A DNA stretch of 64,000 bases, from contig NZ_JOEK01000010.1 of NCBI RefSeq assembly GCF_000719135.1, positions 160,553 through 224,552 on the forward strand, read 5' to 3'. Shown piece after piece: positions 58,022 through 64,000 of the stretch (the first letter of the stretch is position 1; each line of letters begins with the position of its first letter). The notes under the pieces are model-generated. The model was given only the letters and a program-made list of their open reading frames with translations. It ran no database searches and had not been told where the DNA came from. Source of the stretch: Streptomyces avicenniae. GTDB taxonomy: Bacteria > Actinomycetota > Actinomycetes > Streptomycetales > Streptomycetaceae. A program made the position numbers and the translations under genes.

Positions 58022-60397
58022 ATGACGACCGATCACACGCCCCTGCCCGCCGCGGAACGGCGGACCGCACCACCGGAACCCGCGCTCGAACTCCTCGTCC
58101 ACGGCGTCGGCGGCACGACGCCCCAGGAGATGCTGGAGTCGGCGTGGACCACCCGCGTCACCGGCGACGGCACCGCCAGCATCCACCGCCGCGCCGACGA
58201 CCTGGCCGAACGGCCCTGGGACGACGACGACCCGCAGCGCGAGGCGTACTGCTGGTCGGGCCTCACCTCGGGCAACGGCGCCCGCGCCCTGTGGCTGCTG
58301 CTCCTGCCCTTCATGATCGTGAACCTCGCCCACTGGATGCGGCCCACCGCCCCGGGCGGCGCACGCCACGCCCAGGACGTCCACGCCGTCCTCGTGCGCC
58401 TCGTCGCCCTCACCCTCACCGTGCTGTTCACCGCGGGCGCCTGCGCCGTCGCGCTCGACCTCATCGCCTGGCAGTGCGCGGGCTCCGCCCCCTGCACCCG
58501 CCGCGCCTCCTGGCTCGGCCCGCTGACCGGCGACAGCTGGTGGGCCCAGCCGGGACGCCGCCTCGCCGTCGCCGCGCTCCTGCCCGTCGCGCTCACCGCC
58601 CTGCTCTGGTGGCTCTCCCACCGCACGTGGAGCAGCTACGAGTCCGCCTCGCCCCCCGTCCGCCCCCGCCCCGACGGCGGCGAACGCGCCGCCCTCAGCC
58701 TGCCGGGCTTCTGGTACGGACGGCGCTCGGTGGCCCGCCTGCGCGCCTCGCACACCGCCGCCGCCCTCCTCACCGTCACGACCGCCCTGCTGGCCGCCAC
58801 CGCCCCCTTCGACCACGGCCTGCGCGGCAGCACGGCGCTCGTCGCCACGGGGCGGGTCCTGCTGGTCCTCACCGTCGTCGGCTGGGGCGTCGTCCTCGTC
58901 CAGCAGATCCTGCACGGCCGCGCCGAGCGGGAGCCCGACGAACGCCCCGACCCGCCGATGACCCGCGCCCTGCCCTGGGGCGCGGTGGCGCTGCTGGCGA
59001 CCGTCCTCGTGCACACCGCCTGGAGCCGCCCGCACTGGACCAGCGGCGGCCGACTGCCCGCCGGGGGAGGGACGTTCCCCGTGCTGATGATCCTCCAGGG
59101 CGTCCTCGTCGTCGGTCTCGCGGCGACCGCCTACTGGCTGCACCGCCACACCCCCCGCCGCGAGCGCGGCGCGCTGCTCGGCCTCGGCGGACCGGCCGTC
59201 GCCATGCTCGCCTGCGGCATCGGCGGCGTGTTCACCGGCGGGGTCGCCGACCGCGTCGCCGACTGGCTCGACCCCTCGGCCGTGCCGGGCGAGGACGGCT
59301 CCACCCTCGCCGGGCCGCCCGTCGTCCTCAGCTGGGAGGCCGCCGCCGTCCCCGCCCTGCTGGCCGTGGTGCTCGCCCTGGCCGTCGCCGCCGCCGTCCG
59401 CCTCCAGCGCCTCACCGCCCGCCTCACCCCGGACGTCAGGGCCCGCTACCCCGAGGAGACCTGCGCGCCCCTGCGCGAGCGCAGCGCCCGCATCGCCGCC
59501 TCCGTCGCCCGCGCGCGGCTCACGGACTCGGCGCCCGCGCTCGTCGGCTGGGTCGCGGGCAGCTGCCTCGTGCTGGGCGTCCTGGTCGTCTGCGGCTCGC
59601 TCACCGGCGACTCGCCGTCCGAACTCGCCGCGGGGGCACCCGCCTTCGTCACCGCCGTGACCGACATCTGCCAGGTGCTCGGCTCCTGGCTCATGGGGGT
59701 GGGGGTCGTCGTCCTGCTGGCCGTGGGCCGCCGGGCCTACATGGACGGCGGGGCCAGGCGCACCGTCGGCATCCTGTGGGACGTCGGCACGTTCTGGCCC
59801 CGCGCCGCCCACCCCTTCGCGCCGCCCTGCTACGCCGAGCGCGCCGTGCCCGACCTCTCCTGGCGCATGGGCACCTACATCGACGCCACGGCCGGACGGC
59901 TCATCATCTCGGGCCACTCCCAGGGCAGCGTGCTCGCCGCCGCGGCCGTCTGGCAGCTCGACGCCGCCACCCGCAGCCGCATCGCCCTGCTCACCCACGG
60001 CTCGCCCCTGGAACGGCTCTACGGCCGCTGGTTCCCCGCCTACTTCGGGCCCGCCGCCCTGCGCTCCCTGCACGAGGACGTGCCCTGCTGGCGCAACCTG
60101 TGGCGTGCCACCGACCCCATCGGCGGCCCCGTGCTGGTGGCGGCGGGCGCCGGTTCTGCCGCCGTGGACCGCGGCCCGCTGGCCGATCCGCTGTTCTACG
60201 GCCGCAACCTGCTGCGCCCGCTGCCCGAGCCGGTCCTCGGCCACGGCGACTACGCCGCCGACCCCGCGTTCACCGACGAACGCGCGGCGCTGTTCCGCCG
60301 CCTGCTGCGCGGCCAGGCGACGACGCCCGTCGTCCTGCCGGAGCAGCAGGCCGCGCCGGGCGCGACCGGCCGGGAGGCGGACGCGGGCGGGACGTGA
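58022..60397 (+). CDS. Multi-pass membrane protein embedded in an alpha/beta-hydrolase fold
   Basis: 791 residues. Near the N-terminus ALELLVHGVGGTTPQ (His27-Gly28) looks like the first strand and oxyanion loop of a lipase. About 11 membrane segments follow between residues 85 and 600. Then RLIISGHSQGSVLAAAAVW supplies a nucleophile elbow with Ser633, followed by possible Asp (RATDPIGGPV) and His (LGHGDYAAD) partners. The hydrolase core thus seems split by a membrane domain. Substrate unknown. GGGGGAG SD. Converges with the AAA+ gene 24 bases away. Confidence 0.8.
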   Translation: MTTDHTPLPAAERRTAPPEPALELLVHGVGGTTPQEMLESAWTTRVTGDGTASIHRRADDLAERPWDDDDPQREAYCWSGLTSGNGARALWLLLLPFMIVNLAHWMRPTAPGGARHAQDVHAVLVRLVALTLTVLFTAGACAVALDLIAWQCAGSAPCTRRASWLGPLTGDSWWAQPGRRLAVAALLPVALTALLWWLSHRTWSSYESASPPVRPRPDGGERAALSLPGFWYGRRSVARLRASHTAAALLTVTTALLAATAPFDHGLRGSTALVATGRVLLVLTVVGWGVVLVQQILHGRAEREPDERPDPPMTRALPWGAVALLATVLVHTAWSRPHWTSGGRLPAGGGTFPVLMILQGVLVVGLAATAYWLHRHTPRRERGALLGLGGPAVAMLACGIGGVFTGGVADRVADWLDPSAVPGEDGSTLAGPPVVLSWEAAAVPALLAVVLALAVAAAVRLQRLTARLTPDVRARYPEETCAPLRERSARIAASVARARLTDSAPALVGWVAGSCLVLGVLVVCGSLTGDSPSELAAGAPAFVTAVTDICQVLGSWLMGVGVVVLLAVGRRAYMDGGARRTVGILWDVGTFWPRAAHPFAPPCYAERAVPDLSWRMGTYIDATAGRLIISGHSQGSVLAAAAVWQLDAATRSRIALLTHGSPLERLYGRWFPAYFGPAALRSLHEDVPCWRNLWRATDPIGGPVLVAAGAGSAAVDRGPLADPLFYGRNLLRPLPEPVLGHGDYAADPAFTDERAALFRRLLRGQATTPVVLPEQQAAPGATGREADAGGT

Positions 60398-60421
60398 CGC
60401 GGCGCGACGTGGCGGGACGCG

Positions 60422-62842
60422 TCAGCGCAGGGGCGGCAGGTCGTCCGGGTAGAGCACGGTCAGGTCCTCCGTGCTGGGGTCCGCCAGCCGCGCGACCCGC
60501 CCCGCGTGCCGCTCCACCATGGCCTCGAACGTCTGGCGCGCCGTGCGCCCGTTGCCGAACGAGGGGCCGCGGTCCAGCGTCGTGAAGTACTTCAGCAGCG
60601 CGTCGCCCGTGCCGTCGCCCAGCTCGTACTGCTGCTCACCCGCCTGCTGGCCCACGATGCTCAGCAACTCGTCGGGCGAGTAGTCCCCGAAGGTGATGGT
60701 GCGGGAGAAGCGCGAGGCCACGCCCGGGTTGACCAGCAGGAAGCGCTCCATCTCCGCCGTGTAGCCCGCGACGATCACGACGACGGCCTCCCGGTGGTCC
60801 TCCATCAGCTTCACCAGCGTGTCGATGGCCTCGCGGCCGAAGTCGCGCCCGGCGTCCTCGGGGGAGAGGGCGTACGCCTCGTCGATGAACAGCACGCCGC
60901 CCCGCGCCCGGTCGAACGCCTCCTGGGTGCGGATCGCCGTCGAGCCGATGTGCTCGCCGACCAGGTCCACGCGGGACACCTCGACCAGATGGCCGCGCTC
61001 CAGCACGCCGAGCGCGGCGAGGATCTCCCCGTACAGGCGCGCCACCGTCGTCTTGCCGGTGCCGGGGGAGCCGGTGAACACCAGGTGCCGCCGCGCCGAG
61101 GCCGCCTTGAGCCCGGCCGCGACCCGCCGCCGTCCGACCTCGATCATGTCGATGAGGGCGCGCACCTCGCGCTTGACGGTGCCGAGGCCGACCAGGGTCT
61201 CCAACTCGGCGAGGACGTCGTCGGGCGAACGCGCCTCGCCCTCCGCCGGTTCCGTGACCGCGGGCGCGGCCTGGGCGGGGGCCGTGCGCGGCGCCGTGGC
61301 GGCCTGGGTGGCCGTCGCGGGCGGGGCCGGGGGCGTCTCGGCCGCCTTGAGCCGTACGTCGGCCCCCGGCGCCGTGGACTCGTCGCTGTGGCAGTCGGTC
61401 AGGACGGGGCTGTCCTCGGTGAACACGTAGCCGCCCCGCGCGCAGCGTTCGGTGCGGCAGCGGTTCAGCTCTGTCCGGCAGCCGTCGATGACGTGGAAGC
61501 CGTACCCGCCCGAGCCGGAGATCCGGCAGCGCGTGAAGCTGCCGCGCCCGCCCGCCGAGACGTACACGCCCGCCTCGGACGGCGCGGCGACCGTGCAGTC
61601 CTCGACCGTGGGGTCGGCGTCCTTGGTGACGATGAAGCCGGTCCTGGCCTCCTCGACGGTGCAGCCCGTCACGGTGCCGCCGCTGCCCGCGTCGCGGAAC
61701 CAGGCGCCGGTCCCGACCCGCCGTATACGGCAGGCGTCGAGGCGCGCGGTCGCGCCGTCGCTCACCGAGATCGCCGAGCCGCGCACGTCCTCCAGCCGGC
61801 TGTCCACCACGTCCGCGCGGGAGCCCGCGTCGAGGACGAACAGCGCGTCCGGCACGTCGTGGACGTGGCAGGACTCCAGCACGGCCGTCGCGCCGTCGCT
61901 GACCCACACCGCCGGGTAGTCGCCCGTGCTGTCGTGGATCTCGCAGTCGTGCGCGTCCGCGTGCGTCCCCGGGTCCCACACCGACATGCCGTTGCGCCCG
62001 AAGCCGCGGACGGTGGTGCGCACCAGCGTGAGGACCGAACGCGAGCGCAGGTCGAGGGCGTTCTCCGGGATGTCGGTCACCACGCTGTCGGCGAGCGTGA
62101 GCACGGCCTCGGTCTCCAGCGTGATGCCGTCGCCCGTCGTCCCGGCGACGCGGCAGTCGGTGAGATGGGCCGTGGCGCGCTCGCCCAGCCGCACGCCGGG
62201 ACCCTTGACGTCCTCGATGATGCAGCGCACCGCGTCCACCGCGGAGCCGTCGCCGGTCACCGAGAGGCCCGCGACGCGCGAGCGCCGTACCCCGCAGCGC
62301 TCAAGGCGCAGATGCGCCGGGCCGCGGACCGCGATGCCCGGCTGCCCCGACTCGGTGATCTCGCACTCCTCGAACAGGCCGCCCGCGCCGTCGGAGACGC
62401 TGATGCCGGTGCCCGTCGGGTTGCTGACCGTGCACTGCCGCACGGTCGGCCGCGCCCCGCCGCGCACCTCCACGCCGGACGCGGAGGAGGTGTGGATCTG
62501 GAGGCCGCTCAGCTCCGGCATGCTGTTCTCGATCAGCACGGCGGGCGCGGTGGTGTCCTGCCCCTCGACGCGCAGCCCCTGCACGACGGCCGAGCTGCGC
62601 ACGGTCAGCGGCACCCCGTCGAGCGGGGCGATACGGGCGGCGCCGTCCCGGTCGTCGGCGGGGCCGCGCAGGGTGACGGGTGCCTCGATCACGAGGTTCT
62701 CGCGGTAGGTGCCGGGCGAGAGCACCAGCACGTCGCCGTCGGCGGCCATGGCGAGGGCTTCGGTGACCGTGCTGTAGACGGCGGTCCGCCGCCGCCAGCG
62801 TCCCGTACCGGTGTGCGTCACCTGGACCGAGCCCTTAGTCAT
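60422..62842 (-). CDS. Right-handed beta-helix / CbxX-type AAA+ fusion
   Basis: 806 residues. Residues about 10-470 are a parallel beta-helix of roughly 23-residue coils, pattern G-I-x-V-x-x-G-A..C-x-I, with a Cys at the same place in most coils. An Ala/Pro linker (about 475-535) leads to a CbxX/CfxQ AAA+ domain: Walker A GSPGTGKT (591-598), Walker B GVLFIDEA (649-656), arginine finger [12 protein letters not shown]. No signal peptide, so cytosolic. The AAA+ part is paralogous to that at 36.9-38.7 kb. It is divergent from an encapsulin gene. Function unknown. Confidence 0.88.
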   Translation of the reverse strand: MTKGSVQVTHTGTGRWRRRTAVYSTVTEALAMAADGDVLVLSPGTYRENLVIEAPVTLRGPADDRDGAARIAPLDGVPLTVRSSAVVQGLRVEGQDTTAPAVLIENSMPELSGLQIHTSSASGVEVRGGARPTVRQCTVSNPTGTGISVSDGAGGLFEECEITESGQPGIAVRGPAHLRLERCGVRRSRVAGLSVTGDGSAVDAVRCIIEDVKGPGVRLGERATAHLTDCRVAGTTGDGITLETEAVLTLADSVVTDIPENALDLRSRSVLTLVRTTVRGFGRNGMSVWDPGTHADAHDCEIHDSTGDYPAVWVSDGATAVLESCHVHDVPDALFVLDAGSRADVVDSRLEDVRGSAISVSDGATARLDACRIRRVGTGAWFRDAGSGGTVTGCTVEEARTGFIVTKDADPTVEDCTVAAPSEAGVYVSAGGRGSFTRCRISGSGGYGFHVIDGCRTELNRCRTERCARGGYVFTEDSPVLTDCHSDESTAPGADVRLKAAETPPAPPATATQAATAPRTAPAQAAPAVTEPAEGEARSPDDVLAELETLVGLGTVKREVRALIDMIEVGRRRVAAGLKAASARRHLVFTGSPGTGKTTVARLYGEILAALGVLERGHLVEVSRVDLVGEHIGSTAIRTQEAFDRARGGVLFIDEAYALSPEDAGRDFGREAIDTLVKLMEDHREAVVVIVAGYTAEMERFLLVNPGVASRFSRTITFGDYSPDELLSIVGQQAGEQQYELGDGTGDALLKYFTTLDRGPSFGNGRTARQTFEAMVERHAGRVARLADPSTEDLTVLYPDDLPPLR

Positions 62843-63013
62843 GGACGGTTGTGCCCCCACCTCGTGCGATGACCGCGCTCCACCACGCGTACTGGCCGCT
62901 CCACCGTAGCGCGCCGCGGGCCGCCGGTATGACCGGAGCGACGGCACGGCTCGTGCGCCCCGCGCATGCCTCCGCGCTCCACCTGTGCGCCTGTGCGCCC
63001 GCACACTCTAGTC

Positions 63014-63036
63014 CGTGACGTCGAGTGATCGTCACG
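63014..63036. repeat. Inverted repeat in the AAA+/encapsulin intergenic region
   Basis: CGTGACG (63014-63020) and CGTCACG (63030-63036), perfect 7-bp arms with a nine-base spacer, 172 bases before the AAA+ gene start and 187 before the encapsulin start. A possible operator shared by both divergent genes. Apart from this and the promoter below, the 381-bp gap (62843-63223) holds no gene that I can support. Confidence 0.5.
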
Positions 63037-63126
63037 TCGCTCTGTGTAGATATCCGCAGGAGCGGTATCCGGGGCTACCCCGCAATTCCCCGTGGAAATC
63101 CAGGAGTTGACCGCTCTTTCGAGTGA

Positions 63127-63155
63127 TTGCCGCACTTCCCCGCACCCTCTAGCTT
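63127..63155 (+). promoter_or_regulatory. Predicted promoter of the encapsulin gene
   Basis: -35 TTGCCG (63127-63132), a 17-base spacer, -10 TAGCTT (63150-63155). The predicted start is near 63162, a leader of about 60 bases. A separate TTGACC lies upstream but without a -10 at a workable distance. Confidence 0.5.
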
Positions 63156-63223
63156 CTTCGCGGGATCTCCCCCGATTGGCCCTTGAACGAGGGCGAAAGC
63201 ACCGTGGATTGGCGACACGACAC

Positions 63224-64000
63224 ATGACGACTTCAACCGGACCCGCTCCCGAAAACGCGGCGGAAACAAGCCCGTTGAGCCTTACGACGGCGGCGGCGCG
63301 GAATCTGGCGACCACCACCAAGACGCCCCCGCAGATGCAGGAGATCAGCTCCCGCTGGCTGCTCAAGGTCCTTCCCTGGACGCAGGTCTCCGGCGGGACG
63401 TTCCGCGTGAACCGCCGCCTCACGCACACGCTCGGGAACGGGCGCGTCGAATTCGTCTCGACCGGCACCGACATCCGCGTCATCCCGGCCGAGCTGGGCG
63501 AACTCCCCGCCCTCGCGGGCTACTCGGACGACGCCGTGCTGCAACGGCTCGCCGCCGCCTTCACGCAGCACGACTTCAGGCCGGGCGACGTCCTCGCGCG
63601 CGCGGGCGACCCCGCCGACCAGGTCGTCCTGGTCGCCCACGGCAAGGTGAGCAGGCGCGGCCCCGGCCGCTACGACACCGAGACGGAGCACGGCGTCCTG
63701 GCCGGGGGCGACTTCGACGGCGACCGGCTCCTCACCGACGACGACCCCGGTACGTGGCGCTACAGCCTGGTGGCGCTCACCGGCGGCACCGTCCTCACGG
63801 CGGGCGCGCAGGACCTCCGCGGGATCGCCGACGCCGCGCCCGGCCTGGCCGCCCACCTGGACGCCGCGCGCGCCACCGCCGCCACGGCGCACAACGCCGC
63901 AGGTGAGGCGGCGATCGAGGTGGCGTCGGGGCATGTGGGTGAGCCGGTGTTGCCGGGGACGTTCGTGGATTACGAGGTGTCGCCTCGTGAGTACGAGTTG
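63224..64000 (+). CDS. Family 2B encapsulin shell protein (3'-truncated by window)
   Basis: 259 codons are visible and the frame is still open at the window end. The N-terminus, [20 protein letters not shown] then [24 protein letters not shown], is the start of the HK97-fold family 2 encapsulins. From about residue 90 to 215 a cyclic-nucleotide-binding-like barrel is inserted ([32 protein letters not shown]), which defines family 2B; shell sequence resumes at [18 protein letters not shown]. Known Streptomyces members enclose terpene cyclases such as 2-methylisoborneol synthase, or polyprenyl transferases. The ATG has only a weak SD. Confidence 0.9.
   Translation, partial: MTTSTGPAPENAAETSPLSLTTAAARNLATTTKTPPQMQEISSRWLLKVLPWTQVSGGTFRVNRRLTHTLGNGRVEFVSTGTDIRVIPAELGELPALAGYSDDAVLQRLAAAFTQHDFRPGDVLARAGDPADQVVLVAHGKVSRRGPGRYDTETEHGVLAGGDFDGDRLLTDDDPGTWRYSLVALTGGTVLTAGAQDLRGIADAAPGLAAHLDAARATAATAHNAAGEAAIEVASGHVGEPVLPGTFVDYEVSPREYEL

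Noticed and set aside
63014..63036. CRP-type site near the encapsulin
   Set aside because: The arms contain GTGA and TCAC-like bases, but the spacing (nine bases between CGTGACG and CGTCACG) does not match TGTGA-N6-TCACA, so it is listed only as an inverted repeat.

Overview
The window is a stretch of chromosome from a high-GC actinomycete, almost certainly a Streptomyces. GC-rich third codon positions, frequent GTG starts and many four-base start/stop overlaps point that way. So do the order pyrC-carA-carB-pyrD-pyrF-sIHF-gmk-rpoZ-coaBC-metK-priA-fmt-rsmB-rpe, a secreted Streptomyces-type phospholipase A2, RbpA behind a sigma-R promoter, and RibM in the riboflavin operon. No rRNA, tRNA, insertion sequence, prophage or CRISPR array was seen. 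Nearly all of it reads as core chromosome with small accessory insertions.

Layout. 1-7.7 kb: the 3' part of the pyrimidine operon (partial pyrC, a PH-like membrane protein, carA, carB, pyrD, pyrF), with every junction overlapping, closed by a hairpin. 7.8-19.1 kb: housekeeping genes for nucleoid architecture (sIHF), GMP kinase, RNA polymerase omega, CoA synthesis, SAM synthetase, PriA, Met-tRNA formylation, 16S rRNA m5C methylation and ribulose-phosphate epimerase. 19.2-29.5 kb: a sugar-type regulator, a divergent TetR / TIM-barrel pair, an F420-type oxidoreductase, GuaB1 (GMP reductase type), a methyltransferase, phospholipase A2, a divergent MFS / ROK pair, Nudix and VOC proteins. 29.6-36.9 kb: a variant FolD, then an FMN riboswitch and ribD-ribE-ribM-ribBA-ribH, followed directly by hisE-hisG and a second PH-like membrane protein.

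36.9-49.4 kb: a TPR-AAA+ ATPase (EccA/CbxX type), a uridine-kinase-like protein, a Tat-exported C39-type peptidase with an adjoining secreted cupin, an acyl-CoA dehydrogenase, an AsnC regulator, an amidohydrolase, the lipoprotein/glycoprotein pair lnt-ppm1, an FxsA protein, and rbpA. 49.6-57.9 kb: a YczE / MocR divergent pair, a TetR with two tandem 18-bp operators facing a membrane-anchored serine hydrolase, a reduced family A DNA polymerase, a SHOCT protein, a degenerate HATPase-like protein and a DeoR regulator.

57.9-64 kb is the most unusual region. A multi-pass membrane protein appears to be embedded inside an alpha/beta hydrolase fold. It converges on a large fusion of a cysteine-rich right-handed beta-helix to a CbxX-type AAA+ ATPase. 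Divergent from that fusion is the 5' part of a family 2B encapsulin shell protein with an inserted cyclic-nucleotide-binding-like domain, cut by the window edge. The encapsulin's cargo gene would be expected just beyond position 64000. The beta-helix/AAA+ - encapsulin pair is the best candidate here for an incompletely described system.
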